Origin: Chloroflexota bacterium | Lineage (GTDB): Bacteria > Chloroflexota > Anaerolineae > Anaerolineales > Anaerolineaceae | Length of the DNA stretch: 28,429 bases | Reading direction: 5' to 3' | Assembly (NCBI GenBank): GCA_023434145.1 | Contig: JAEYTI010000241.1 | Span: forward strand, 1 to 28,429 | Shown here: piece after piece, positions 1 through 8,354 of the stretch | Position numbering within the stretch: position 1 is the stretch's first letter | How the letters are laid out: each line of letters begins with the position of its first letter | The notes under the pieces: model-generated | What the model saw: the letters and a program-made list of their open reading frames with translations, nothing else | Databases searched by the model: none | What the model was told of the DNA's origin: nothing | Program-made: the position numbers and the translations under genes

Positions 1-25
1 ATACTGCTACAATTTGGCTGTCCAT
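1..25 (-). CDS. 5' end of a minus-strand gene running off the left edge
   Basis: On the minus strand an ATG at 25-23 opens a frame reading MDSQIVAV up to the window edge. A strong Shine-Dalgarno GGAGG lies at 35-31, five bases before the ATG, and it is the main support. Only eight codons are visible, so no family can be named. The start codon and part of the SD can pair with an upstream copy of the same sequence (see the 21-83 inverted repeat). It is divergent from the small gene at 227. Confidence 0.45.
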
Positions 26-83
26 GCGTTCCTCCGGTTCAGTTTTGGTTTGAGCACCTACACTTTACCAGAAAACGCATGGA
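21..83 (-). promoter_or_regulatory. inverted repeat that can mask a start codon
   Basis: TCCATGCGTT at 21-30 is exactly complementary to AACGCATGGA at 74-83. In a minus-strand transcript the first arm would lie in the leader and the second would contain the ATG at 25-23. Two G-U pairs extend the helix into the GG of the SD. The loop is 43 nt. The complementarity is seen directly; any role in initiation control is inference. Confidence 0.35.
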
Positions 84-226
84 TCTTTTATCCCGCTACG
101 ACAAGGTAGCAACTTGGGTTAATTATATATAAAAGCTTGCAAAATGAAACGAAATTGTAACGCCAGTTGGTTATATTAAATTTACCAAACGAGCCGGTTT
201 GACAAACTTATATTTGCAGAGGCACC

Positions 227-439
227 ATGCCCAAAGGCCAGAACTATCTTTCTCTTTTAATGCGGGCCTGGAAGGAGCATGAAAGTGCTGAATGGCGTTT
301 CTCGATCCAGGAAACAACGGGAGATAGGCAGCAGTATTTCAGCGACTTCAACGGCCTGATCAGGTTCCTGGCGAACCTTCTGGCACTGGATTCAAATGAA
401 GCGGGGGGAGATGACAAACACAAACCACCAGATCAATGA
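227..439 (+). CDS. small hypothetical protein, 70 aa
   Basis: A short acidic/polar soluble protein with no signal peptide or membrane segment. The body contains WRFSIQETTGDRQQYFSDF followed by LIRFLANLLAL. This resembles small uncharacterised Chloroflexota proteins of the pattern 'WRFSL...G.R..F..L..L..FL', a resemblance from memory that I cannot verify here. The ATG at 227 is supported by AGAGG at 218-222. The C-terminal dozen residues are charged and low in complexity. It lies 97 bp upstream of the surface-protein gene on the same strand. No function is proposed. Confidence 0.6.
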   Translation: MPKGQNYLSLLMRAWKEHESAEWRFSIQETTGDRQQYFSDFNGLIRFLANLLALDSNEAGGDDKHKPPDQ

Positions 440-535
440 GTAAATTCCAAAAAATCAAATCGTTTTGTGGCCTCGTGCCAACCGTCAATAACACTTACTG
501 ACCATTGTACAAAACATATTACTCAGGAGCATACA

Positions 536-2524
536 ATGTTCTACCAAAAACCCTTTCACAACCAGGTACCAGAACCGAAGCGCAGGGGCAACGTTCTGCT
601 GCGCCTGGTCATTGCGCTAAACGTTCTGATGCTGATTGTTGCCATCGGTTATGTGGCGTGGATGCCAGGCGGCGAAGGCTCGGTATCGGCCCGCGCGCAA
701 GGCTCAGGCAATCTGACCTCGTGGAATATCCCGAATCTACCTGCGTCATCGGGCAGCGCCAGCAGTGAGGCGGCGGCAGCCGGGGCCAAGCCGGCAGTAC
801 CGGAGGCCGCTATGCTCGGCGGCATGACCCCCACCCCCGCCCCATCTCTCCCCACCATGCAGCCGGTGCCTCCTGGCAATGAGATCGGCGGCACCTGCAT
901 CGCGGGGCACATCATCGACGTTTACCACAATGCGCGTGGTGCTGGCTTCGAGATCTCCGTCCGCGAAGATCGCGATGGCGCTACCGCAATTCGCCGTCAA
1001 GCCGATCAAAATGGGTATTTCCAATTCCCAGGGCTCGCGGGCGGAACGTACGTAGTAGAGTTGAGCATCCCAGAAGGCTGGAGGGCATTCACCCCGGCGA
1101 CTTTCAAGGTCACATTGAGCGGCGAGGGCAGCAACTGCGCCCAGGTGCGCTTCAAGCTTGAAGCACTGGCCTGCCTCGAAGTGATTAAGCTAGATGAAAG
1201 CGGCAACCCGCTCGGCAACATGATTGGCATCCCCGGCTGGAAAATGAACGCCAGCTCTGGCCAGATTAACCTGCTGCAAGAGACCGACGGGGAGGGCAAG
1301 GCCTACTTCCGCAACCTGATCCCGGGCAGATGGACGGTGCAGGAAGAAACGCGCAACGGTTGGATGCCCGCCGAAGGCTACTTAGACACTACGTCGCTTG
1401 ATTTGCCTTCACCCTTCAACCCTGGCGAATGCCAGCCAGTCGTCTTCGTAAACAAGCAGGTCCACACAGGCTGCATAGCACCGAAGAAGGTGGATATCAA
1501 CGGCCAGCCGCAGGCGGGTTGGAAGTTCTCGCTACGCTATAAAGAGGGCACGCAGCGCACGCAGGAAGGCATTACCGATGCCAGCGGCGTTGTGTATTTC
1601 ACCAACCTTGCCCTGGGTGATTGGATCGTGGAAGAGGTTCTGGACGCAGAGCAGGCAAGATGGTGGCGGGCAGTCACGCCTCGGCAGCAGGAAGTACACC
1701 TGGACCATGCCAACAACCTGTGCACCCAGCCGATCTTCACCAATGAGCAGCTTGGCGGCATCCGCGGCTACAAGATCAATCACCTGGAAGAAGGGCTGCA
1801 AGGCTGGAAGATCACCGTCAAGAATGACAGTACCGGCGAAACATTCAGCACAACGACCGACGTCGACGGTTTCTTCCACTTCGAGGGCCTGGCACTCGGC
1901 TCCTGGACAGTCTCAGAAGAGGTCCGTCCCGGTTAGACGGCAGTGACACCTTCCAGCTTCCAGATTGTGCTCGACACACCCTTTACCTACAAAGATGTGC
2001 GCTTCAAGAACCGCACCGACAAAGCGTGCCTGTACGTCTTCAAGCGCGACTCCTTCGATAATGCCGGTATCCCTGGCTGGGCGATCAACCTGAAGCCGGC
2101 CTTTGGCGGCGAAATGATCACCGGCAGCACCGATGGCACCGGCTGGGCGCGCTTCGAAGACCTGACCCCCGGCGAGTGGATTCTCAGTGAAGTAATGCAG
2201 GATGGCTGGGCCCCCGATGGCCTCACCTCTACCAACGTGACACTCGAGGCGAGTGGCAACTGCTCCACCTACACCTTCTACAATCACCAGACGAACCGCC
2301 CGCCCGCGCCCATCGTGCCCATCGACCCGAAGAACCCCACACCCGGTAAGCAAGGTCCGGTAAATAACACCTGCTCGCAGTATTACACCATCGTGCGCGG
2401 TGATACGCTTTCTTCCATTGCTAACCGCTTCGACGTCACGCTTCAGCGGCTGCGCGAGGTGAACAGCATTGCAAACCCGAACCTGATCCACCCCAACACC
2501 ACGCTCTGTATTCCCATCAAGTAA
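536..2524 (+). pseudogene. amber-interrupted surface protein: anchor, five SdrD-B-like repeats, LysM
   Basis: The ATG at 536 is preferred over an upstream ATG at 467 because AGGAG lies at 525-529, six bases before it. An uncleaved-looking N-terminal membrane segment (residues about 20-42) is followed by a Pro/Ala-rich linker. Five repeats then follow, of the type 'G-Y/F-x-F-x-x-L-x-x-G-x-W-x-V-x-E-E' (prealbumin-like B/Cna_B folds). A Pro-rich linker and one LysM domain (YYTIVRGDTLSSIANRF) end the protein at 2524. The frame is broken by TAG at 1934-1936, in the fourth repeat at the position of Trp in all the other four; it stays open for 195 codons beyond it. The first piece is 466 aa; the remainder has no convincing start. 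TAG is a normal terminator in other genes here (truB, first CapA). Likely role if intact: cell-envelope or peptidoglycan-bound extracellular adhesin. A sequencing error or readthrough cannot be excluded. Confidence 0.8.
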
Positions 2525-2559
2525 ACGGCGAATCATAGCAACCAGGTGTTATCGAAAAT

Positions 2560-2613
2560 GTGTTTATGATGAATTGGGCCAGCACATGTGCTGGCCCAAT
2601 TCATCATAAACAC
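2560..2613. terminator. 54-nt perfect palindrome between convergent genes
   Basis: Arms of 26 nt (2560-2585 and 2588-2613) are fully complementary around a central AT. It sits between the end of the LysM gene (2524) and the stop of the minus-strand thiolase (2668-2666), so it could terminate both transcripts. There is no strong U-tract on either side; on the plus strand a CTTTTTGG run comes about 30 nt later. It has no evident direct repeats at its edges, so I cannot show that it is a mobile element. Confidence 0.6.
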
Positions 2614-2665
2614 CCATCTTTACGCGGGCTGTCCAAGTGACTTTTTGGACTGCCCCTGGCTGCTG

Positions 2666-3811
2666 TTAATCAGCGATCAAAATGTGGGTGAGGATGTTGG
2701 AACCGCTGCCGCCAATGTTCTGCGCCATGCCGACCCGAGCATCCCGCACCTGCGTGCCTTCCGCCTCACCACGGAGCTGCTGCACCACCTCTACGATCTG
2801 GTACATGCCCGTTGCGCCCACCGGGTGACCACGCGCCTTCAACCCACCGCGTGTGGCGATCGGGATGCGGCCATCCGGGCGAATTTCGCCATCCAAAGCA
2901 AGCTGCGGGCCTTTGCCGCGCTCGGCAAAACCGCACGCCTCCAGCGAAAGCGCCGCCATGATGGTAAAAGCGTCGTGCGCTTCGAAGATGTCGATATCCT
3001 TCGGCCCTACACCGGCCTGCCGGTACGCCTCCTGCACAGACTTTTCTGCCGCGGTAAGCCACAGCGGGTCGCGCCGGTCGTGGACAGCGATCGTGTCGGT
3101 TGCCGCGGACGATGCCGCCACGCGAATGCGGCTGCCGCGCACCATATCCATCGGCACCAGCACCGCCGCCGCCGCGCCATCCGCCATGCCTGAGGCATCC
3201 ATCAGGTTGATGGGATGCGAAACCATCGGCGCCCGCTTGTAGCCTTCTTCGGTCAGCGGCTCGCGGAAGCGGGCAAATGGGTTATGCACCGCGTTGGCGT
3301 GCGCATTGATTGAGAACGGCGCGAAGTGCTCGTGCTTCCAGCCATATTCGTACATATAGCGCTGCATGATGAGCGCATTGAGCGCCACAAACGAGACGCC
3401 CATATCCAACTCCCAATCTGCGTCGGCGGCGGTGGCAAGCTGGGCGGTGATCTCGTTACCGGGCGAGTCGGACATCTTCTCAACACCCACCGCCACGGCG
3501 GTATCCACCGCGCCCGATGCTACGGCCATGTAGGCAGCGCGAAACGCCGCCGAGCCCGACCCACAGGCGGCTTCGATGCGCAGCGCCGAGGCGTGCCGGA
3601 AGCCGACCCAGTCAGCGATGTACGCGCCCAAGTGCTGCTGGTGACTGGCTGCCCCGGAGATCATGTTGCCGACAAAGATGCTCTCGGCCTCTTCCAGCCC
3701 GGCATCCTGCACAGCCGCCAGCACGGCTTCACCGGCCAGCAGCCGCAGCGATTTATCCCAATGTTCATCCGCGGGCGTCTGCCCGATCCCTAAAACTGCT
3801 ACTTCTCGCAT
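2666..3811 (-). CDS. thiolase-family acyl-CoA acetyltransferase (SCP2/archaeal type)
   Basis: 381 aa, normal length for this thiolase class. The nucleophile is Cys83 in EAACGSGSAAF, near the N-terminal end of a glycine-rich helix. HDAF and later GHPVGATG carry the conserved histidines, and NIGGSGSN near the C-terminus replaces the CxG loop of classical degradative thiolases. That pattern is typical of SCP-x and archaeal acetoacetyl-CoA thiolases. The start at 3811 is chosen because AAGGAGG lies just upstream; a longer frame to 3934 would run through a palindrome. Archaeal-type enzymes usually sit beside a DUF35 protein and HMG-CoA synthase; neither is present here. It should form or cleave a C-C bond between acyl-CoAs; the substrate is unknown. 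Confidence 0.85.
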   Translation of the reverse strand: MREVAVLGIGQTPADEHWDKSLRLLAGEAVLAAVQDAGLEEAESIFVGNMISGAASHQQHLGAYIADWVGFRHASALRIEAACGSGSAAFRAAYMAVASGAVDTAVAVGVEKMSDSPGNEITAQLATAADADWELDMGVSFVALNALIMQRYMYEYGWKHEHFAPFSINAHANAVHNPFARFREPLTEEGYKRAPMVSHPINLMDASGMADGAAAAVLVPMDMVRGSRIRVAASSAATDTIAVHDRRDPLWLTAAEKSVQEAYRQAGVGPKDIDIFEAHDAFTIMAALSLEACGFAERGKGPQLALDGEIRPDGRIPIATRGGLKARGHPVGATGMYQIVEVVQQLRGEAEGTQVRDARVGMAQNIGGSGSNILTHILIAD

Positions 3812-3838
3812 GGAGGAACCCTCCTTATTTTTCTTGTT

Positions 3839-3899
3839 TGATGTTTCATTTTGCAAGTATGGCGGACTAAGTCCGCCATACTTGCAAAATGAAACATCA
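3839..3899. repeat. 61-nt near-perfect palindrome in a divergent intergenic region
   Basis: Two 30-nt arms (3839-3868 and 3870-3899) pair perfectly around one A. The inner part reads GGCGGACTAAGTCCGCC. It lies between the divergent thiolase (start 3811) and the first CapA gene (start 3976), so it is not placed as a terminator of a complete gene. The outer CTTGCAAAATGAAAC (3881-3895) also occurs singly at 136-150. Confidence 0.75.
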
Positions 3900-3962
3900 G
3901 TATTTATTTGTATTGTACCGGGAAAGGCTCTCAAAAACGATCAAGTGTATAGGGGCGGGGGT

Positions 3963-3968
3963 TATAAT
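3963..3968 (+). promoter_or_regulatory. -10 box of a probably leaderless promoter
   Basis: TATAAT stands at 3963-3968, with seven bases between it and the ATG at 3976. This places the expected transcription start at or next to the A of the start codon. No good SD precedes that ATG, which fits a leaderless mRNA. A -35 box is not clear (ATCAAG at 3940-3945 is weak). Confidence 0.5.
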
Positions 3969-3975
3969 AGGCCAA

Positions 3976-5658
3976 ATGACCCGACGGCTCTCGATGCTGC
4001 TTACCCTGATGATGATCCTGCTCACCGCTTGCGCCCCATCTGGCGTTGTCGGAACAGCGGATCCCCCAACCGCGCCAGCGCCAACGGCAGCGAACACGAG
4101 CACCGCACAGGCTACACGCAAATCAGAACTCACATCGACACCCGAGGCAACCAGCACGCCCGCACAACCGGTCCTGTGGCTCTCGCCGGAAGTTCCTGTT
4201 GGGCTGCGGAATGCATTAGATCTGCCTGCCACTGTCCGCACCACGGAGGATCAGAAGCTGGCAAACCTGTTCCTCGCTGGAGTGGATGGGATGGAACCCC
4301 GCCAAAAAATTACGACCCAGTGGGTCTATGCCCTGGCAGCACCCTTCCCGACCCTCACGGATACGGTTGACTATGACCAGTTGCACGAAGCCTGGCGTAA
4401 GGGCAAACCTATCCCGGGCTGGAACCTTCCCATTTTGATGACTGCCGAGACGCAGGCGGCGATGGGGCTGCGATTAGGGCAGCCCGTGGAAGGTACCGTT
4501 CGCCTCCTGGATGCTGATGAACTGCTCCCCAATGCATGGGAAGAGAATCTGCTCGCGTTGATCCCCTTTGAGGCAATCGAGCCGCGCTGGAAAGTGCTGC
4601 GCCTGGACGGCATCTCACCCTTTGATCTAAATTTGGGCGATTATGGGTTGGCAATGCGTATTAACCTCCATGGCAACGCGGAGATCGCGGAAGGGATCAC
4701 GCTGCCCACCAACCGCGACCCCAATAAGCTCACCCGGTTGATGATGACCGGTGTCACCGCACTTTCGCGCCGTATCGCCGAGAAGATGGAATCGGATGGC
4801 CTGACCTACCCGGCTAAGGATATCGGCGAGCTGCTGGCCGAGGCCGATCTGACTCACATCAGCAACGAGGTCTCGTTCTACGCCGACTGCCCCAAGCCCG
4901 GCCCGCTGCGCGCCGATATGCGCTTCTGTTCCAACCCACGCTACATCAAGTTGCTTGAAGCGGTCGGCGCGGACATTATCGAGCTGACCGGCAACCACAA
5001 CCTCGATTGGGGCCACCAGCCCTATCTCGACTCGCTGGAGATGTACCGCGAGCGCGGTTGGGGCGTGTATGGCGGTGGCGAAAACCTGATCGCCGCGCAA
5101 GTTCCACTGGAAATCGAACACAACGGCAGCCGGTTGGTCTTCCTGGGGTGCAGCCCGGCTGGCCCTGAGGCCGTTTGGGCCACCGAATGGACGCCCGGCT
5201 CCGCGCCGTGCAACCTGGACAGAATGGAGCAGCAAGTCCGCGCGCTGCGGGCAGAGGGCAAGCTGCCCATCGTCACCTTGCAGCACGTGGAAACGCTCGG
5301 TTACGTGCCCTCCCCGGCCCAGGGCTCGCCTGACTTTCGCCGCCTGGCCCGGGCCGGTGCGGTGATCGTCAGCGGCAGCCAATCACACTACGCGCAGACC
5401 ATGACGCTCGTAGACGGCGACTTTGGACCTGCTTTTGTCCACTACGGTTTGGGCAACCTGTTCTTTGACCAGATGGAGCCGGAAGAGATCCGTCCGGCCT
5501 TTATCGACCGCCACATCTTCTACGACGGGCGCTACCTGGGCGTGGAGCTTGTGACCACGATCCTGGAAGAAGGCGCGCGCCCGCGCCCAATGACAGCCTC
5601 GGAGCGCCAGGAATTTCTCGACATGATCTTCTCTCTTTCCAATTGGAGCGGAGAATAG
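3976..5658 (+). CDS. CapA-like metallophosphatase-fold lipoprotein, copy 1
   Basis: 560 aa from the ATG at 3976. The N-terminus is a lipoprotein signal peptide ending LLTAC, with Cys19 as the lipidated residue. A Ser/Thr/Pro/Ala linker and an approximately 200-residue unassigned region follow, then a PGA_cap/CapA-like domain. Recognisable points are the ADLTHISNEVSF stretch (aligning with the DLTFGNLE of CapA), GNHNLDWG at 339-346 and GLGNLFFDQ near the end. The usual GD motif reads TGVTAL (V260 instead of Asp), and the usual GHHPH reads GSQSH (H471 kept, first His lost). The family is linked to capsule polyglutamate synthesis and is related to calcineurin-like phosphatases; the loss of ligands makes metal catalysis doubtful. 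It is the first gene of a tandem pair, 27 bp from the second. I cannot name its substrate. Confidence 0.8.
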   Translation: MTRRLSMLLTLMMILLTACAPSGVVGTADPPTAPAPTAANTSTAQATRKSELTSTPEATSTPAQPVLWLSPEVPVGLRNALDLPATVRTTEDQKLANLFLAGVDGMEPRQKITTQWVYALAAPFPTLTDTVDYDQLHEAWRKGKPIPGWNLPILMTAETQAAMGLRLGQPVEGTVRLLDADELLPNAWEENLLALIPFEAIEPRWKVLRLDGISPFDLNLGDYGLAMRINLHGNAEIAEGITLPTNRDPNKLTRLMMTGVTALSRRIAEKMESDGLTYPAKDIGELLAEADLTHISNEVSFYADCPKPGPLRADMRFCSNPRYIKLLEAVGADIIELTGNHNLDWGHQPYLDSLEMYRERGWGVYGGGENLIAAQVPLEIEHNGSRLVFLGCSPAGPEAVWATEWTPGSAPCNLDRMEQQVRALRAEGKLPIVTLQHVETLGYVPSPAQGSPDFRRLARAGAVIVSGSQSHYAQTMTLVDGDFGPAFVHYGLGNLFFDQMEPEEIRPAFIDRHIFYDGRYLGVELVTTILEEGARPRPMTASERQEFLDMIFSLSNWSGE

Positions 5659-5685
5659 AACGGGCAGGCCAAACGGGATGCAGCT

Positions 5686-7455
5686 ATGAAATCACACAAC
5701 CACCACGCTCTGCTTCTTTCACTGCTCTTGTTCGTCCTGATCCTTAACGGCTGTGGATCGGCACTCCCTGGCCCAGCCGGGCAGGAATCGAACGGCCTGT
5801 CGATTGATGATCTGTTCCCATCCATCGTCAGCCCCACCCCAACACCCTTCCAACCCGTACCGCCCACGCCCAGCCCAACGCTCACCCCCACGGCGACTCC
5901 TCCACCCACCGCCACCCCCGCGCCGGTGCAAATCCTCAACATCTGGTTGGATCCGGCCATGCCGCCCGCCCTGGTCGAGCAGATCCGCTTGCCACAGGGC
6001 GCGCAGAAGGCGCAGGCCGTGGAGCAGTCCAACGTGCAAATTGGTCCGCTGCGCGGCGGCCCGCCCGATACTTCCACCTGGGTCTATGCAATCGCGGCAG
6101 CCTTTCCTACGCTGCCAGATGGCATCGCCCTGGAAGAGATCCGGCGGGCATGGCGCGGTGAGGCAGGCAGCACCTTTACCGGCACGCTGCTGATGGCCCC
6201 GGAAACGCAAGCCGCATTTGCAGCCAACTGGGGACCGGCAGGCCCCGGGCGGATCAAAACGCTGCCCGCTGCGGATCTGCTGGACGCCGCCTGGGCGCAG
6301 CGCGCGCCAACCGGTTTCGGCTCGCTGGCAATCATCCCATTCGAGGCGATCGAGCCGCGCTGGAAGGTGCTGCGCGTGGATGGCGTCTCGCCGATGGATC
6401 AGCAGTTCGACTCGCAGCAGTATCCGCTGGCGGTGTGGTTTGGCGTCAGTGGCAGCCCTGAGGCAGTTGTGCTGCTGCAAAATGCCCTAGGCCCCGGTGC
6501 AACCATTTTCACAGCGGCTTCTAACCGCGACCCCGCGAAGATGACCACCCTGGTGATGACCGGAGTCACCGCGCTGGCCCGCGCTACCGGCGCGCGGATG
6601 GACAGTCTTGGCGCCACCTACCCCGCCCGTGACATCCGCGACTGGCTGGTCACCGCCGACCTGACGCACATCAGCAATGAGGTTAGCTTTACACCCGACT
6701 GCCCGCTCGCCAACCCCTACTCCACCAGTGTGATGTTTTGCAGCCGCCCGGAGTATATCGAGTTGCTGGAATACATCGGTACAGATATTGTGGAACTTTC
6801 GGGCAATCACAATAAAGACTGGGGCGTGCGGCCCTTTGACTATTCGCTCAACATGTATCATGAGCGCGACTGGACGCTCTTCGCCGGCGGCGAGAATATT
6901 GAAGCTGCTCGCCGCCCCGCCATTGTGGACCACAACGGTAACCGGCTGGCCTTTATCGGATGCAACCCGGTAGGGCCGCCCGGCGTGTTCGCAACCGCCA
7001 GCGAGTCGGGCGTAGCAAGCTGCGGTGATTACGGCTGGATATTAGATGAAGTGCGGCGGCTGCGCTCCGAGGGCTACCTGCCCATCGTCACCTTGCAGTA
7101 TTTCGAGATCTACGTTCACTTCCCCTCCGACCACCAGGAGCGCAACTTCCGCGCCCTGGCAGAAGCCGGGGCGGTGATCGTCAGCGGCAGCCAGGCCCAC
7201 TTCCCGCAGTACATGGAGTTCCACGAGGGGTCCTTCATCCACTACGGGCTGGGAAACCTGTTCTTCGACCAGATGGATATCCCCGTGCCGGGCACCCGGC
7301 GCGAGTTTGTCGACCGGCACATCTTCTACAACGGCAGGCACATCCAGACCGAGCTGCTCACCGCCCTGCTGGAAGACTACGCCCGTCCCCGCCCGATGAC
7401 CCAGGAAGAACGGGATCAATTCCTGATCGATATTTTCAGATCGAAGGGCTGGTAA
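5686..7455 (+). CDS. CapA-like metallophosphatase-fold lipoprotein, copy 2
   Basis: 589 aa and a clear paralogue of the preceding gene, similar from the region before the CapA domain to the end. The lipobox is ILNGC with Cys23, followed by a strongly Pro/Thr-rich linker (roughly residues 45-82) that would span the envelope. Shared landmarks are IIPFEAIEPRWKVLR, MTGVTAL (V294 where CapA has Asp), LTHISNEVSF, GNHNKDWG (373-380), GSQAH (H505) and GLGNLFFDQ. The intergenic gap is 27 bp and there is no strong SD at the ATG, so it is probably cotranscribed and translated by reinitiation. The same residues are altered in both copies, so the change preceded the duplication. Surface-exposed and membrane-anchored by lipid; function unknown. 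Confidence 0.8.
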   Translation: MKSHNHHALLLSLLLFVLILNGCGSALPGPAGQESNGLSIDDLFPSIVSPTPTPFQPVPPTPSPTLTPTATPPPTATPAPVQILNIWLDPAMPPALVEQIRLPQGAQKAQAVEQSNVQIGPLRGGPPDTSTWVYAIAAAFPTLPDGIALEEIRRAWRGEAGSTFTGTLLMAPETQAAFAANWGPAGPGRIKTLPAADLLDAAWAQRAPTGFGSLAIIPFEAIEPRWKVLRVDGVSPMDQQFDSQQYPLAVWFGVSGSPEAVVLLQNALGPGATIFTAASNRDPAKMTTLVMTGVTALARATGARMDSLGATYPARDIRDWLVTADLTHISNEVSFTPDCPLANPYSTSVMFCSRPEYIELLEYIGTDIVELSGNHNKDWGVRPFDYSLNMYHERDWTLFAGGENIEAARRPAIVDHNGNRLAFIGCNPVGPPGVFATASESGVASCGDYGWILDEVRRLRSEGYLPIVTLQYFEIYVHFPSDHQERNFRALAEAGAVIVSGSQAHFPQYMEFHEGSFIHYGLGNLFFDQMDIPVPGTRREFVDRHIFYNGRHIQTELLTALLEDYARPRPMTQEERDQFLIDIFRSKGW

Positions 7456-7468
7456 AAATGGATCTTTT

Positions 7469-7580
7469 CCCTCCCCTTGGGGAGGGACTAAGGGAGGGGT
7501 GATACTGGCAATCAAGTGCTTTGGCCTGCAAACATTGCCCCTCACCCAAGCGTAGCGTCCCTCTCCCCAGCGGGGAGAGG
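7469..7580. repeat. G/C-rich nested inverted-repeat element
   Basis: CCCTCCCC/GGGGAGGG (7469-7476 with 7479-7486) and CCTCTCCCC/GGGGAGAGG (7560-7568 with 7572-7580) form two short hairpins. Between them GGCAAT (7507-7512) pairs with ATTGCC (7534-7539). The intervening CCCCTCACCC and CCCTCTCCCC blocks resemble a dispersed repeat common in Chloroflexota intergenic DNA (from memory). The first hairpin lies 14 bp after the CapA stop and may also end that transcript. Confidence 0.55.
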
Positions 7581-7600
7581 AATCAAGATAAGGAGGCCGC

Positions 7601-8236
7601 ATGAAAATCCATGATATTTCCCTCACCGTCACCCCCGCCCTGCCCGTATGGCCCGGCGACCCGCCGATTGTGCTGGAGCGCGTTTCGAAAATGGAAGAGG
7701 GCGAGCACAACAACGTCTCGCGGCTGGCGCTCAGCGCGCACGCCGGAACGCACGTCGACGCGCCTTACCACTTCATCGCCGACGGCAGCACGATCGAGAC
7801 GCTTTCGCTGGACGTGCTGGTAGGGCCTTGCCAGGTGGTCCAGATCCCTGATGACGTTGATCTGGTGACTGAAGAAGTGCTGCAAACCGCCGGGATCGAA
7901 GCGGGCACAGAGCGGGTTCTGCTCAAGACGCGCAATTCGCGCTACTGGCAAGAGCAGGGCCTGCCCTTCCAGAAAGATTTTGTAGCCGTAGATCCCAGCG
8001 GTGCTGCGTACCTTGTGGCACGCGGCGTTCGCCTGATCGGCATCGACTATTTCTCCATCGCCCCCTACGGCGACAGCGTCCCCACCCACCGCATTTTGCT
8101 CAACACCGCCATGGTGATCCTGGAAGGCATCGACCTCTCGCGCGTGGAACCGGGCAAGTACACGCTGTACTGCCTGCCGCTCAAGCTGGGCGGCTCAGAC
8201 GGCGCACCCGCCCGCGCCGTCCTGCTCGAAGAGTGA
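7601..8236 (+). CDS. cyclase-family metal-dependent hydrolase (kynurenine formamidase-like)
   Basis: 211 aa, the standard length for the PF04199 family. The diagnostic metal-binding signature HAGTHVDAPYHF (HxGTHxDxPxH) begins near residue 47, preceded by the usual opening IHDISLTVTPALPVWPGDP. The later GVRLIGIDYFSIAPYG and LCLPLKLGGSDGAPARA-like C-terminal segments are also typical. Members are cytoplasmic Zn or Mn amidohydrolases such as arylformamidase (KynB) and isatin hydrolase; no kyn genes are nearby, so the substrate is open. AGGAGG at 7591-7596 supports the ATG. It converges with the FabL-like gene across a shared hairpin region. Confidence 0.88.
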   Translation: MKIHDISLTVTPALPVWPGDPPIVLERVSKMEEGEHNNVSRLALSAHAGTHVDAPYHFIADGSTIETLSLDVLVGPCQVVQIPDDVDLVTEEVLQTAGIEAGTERVLLKTRNSRYWQEQGLPFQKDFVAVDPSGAAYLVARGVRLIGIDYFSIAPYGDSVPTHRILLNTAMVILEGIDLSRVEPGKYTLYCLPLKLGGSDGAPARAVLLEE

Positions 8237-8278
8237 GTTTTCGTTACTGCTCTGCCGCAGGGGCTTTCTCTCTGAATC

Positions 8279-8351
8279 GCGGGCTTCGCCCGCCTCAAAA
8301 AATATTTGCTGGTTTTGAAAACGCAAGGCGTTTTCAAAACCAGCAAATATT
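8279..8351. terminator. double hairpin between convergent genes
   Basis: A GCGGGC-TTC-GCCCGC hairpin (8279-8293) precedes a 51-nt one with perfect 24-nt arms (8301-8324 and 8328-8351) and an AAG loop. On the minus strand the long stem is followed by a run of T (complement of AAAAAA at 8297-8302), as expected of an intrinsic terminator for the minus-strand gene ending at 8355. The plus-strand gene ends at 8236. Confidence 0.65.
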
Positions 8352-8354
8352 ACT

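Noticed and set aside
199..204. TTGACA consensus -35 box
   Set aside because: A matching -10 at 17-bp spacing would fall on the start codon at 227 and reads GCACCA; TATATT at 209-214 is far too close.
467..535. Upstream ATG of the surface protein
   Set aside because: It lacks an SD and would add 23 polar residues before the membrane segment; the ATG at 536 has AGGAG at ideal spacing.
1913..2536. 207-residue minus-strand frame opposite the LysM gene
   Set aside because: It is antisense to clear B-repeat and LysM coding sequence and shows no domain; long shadow frames are expected in G/C-rich DNA.
2588..3193. 201-residue plus-strand frame opposite the thiolase
   Set aside because: Antisense to conserved thiolase motifs, with an Arg/His-rich composition typical of a shadow frame.
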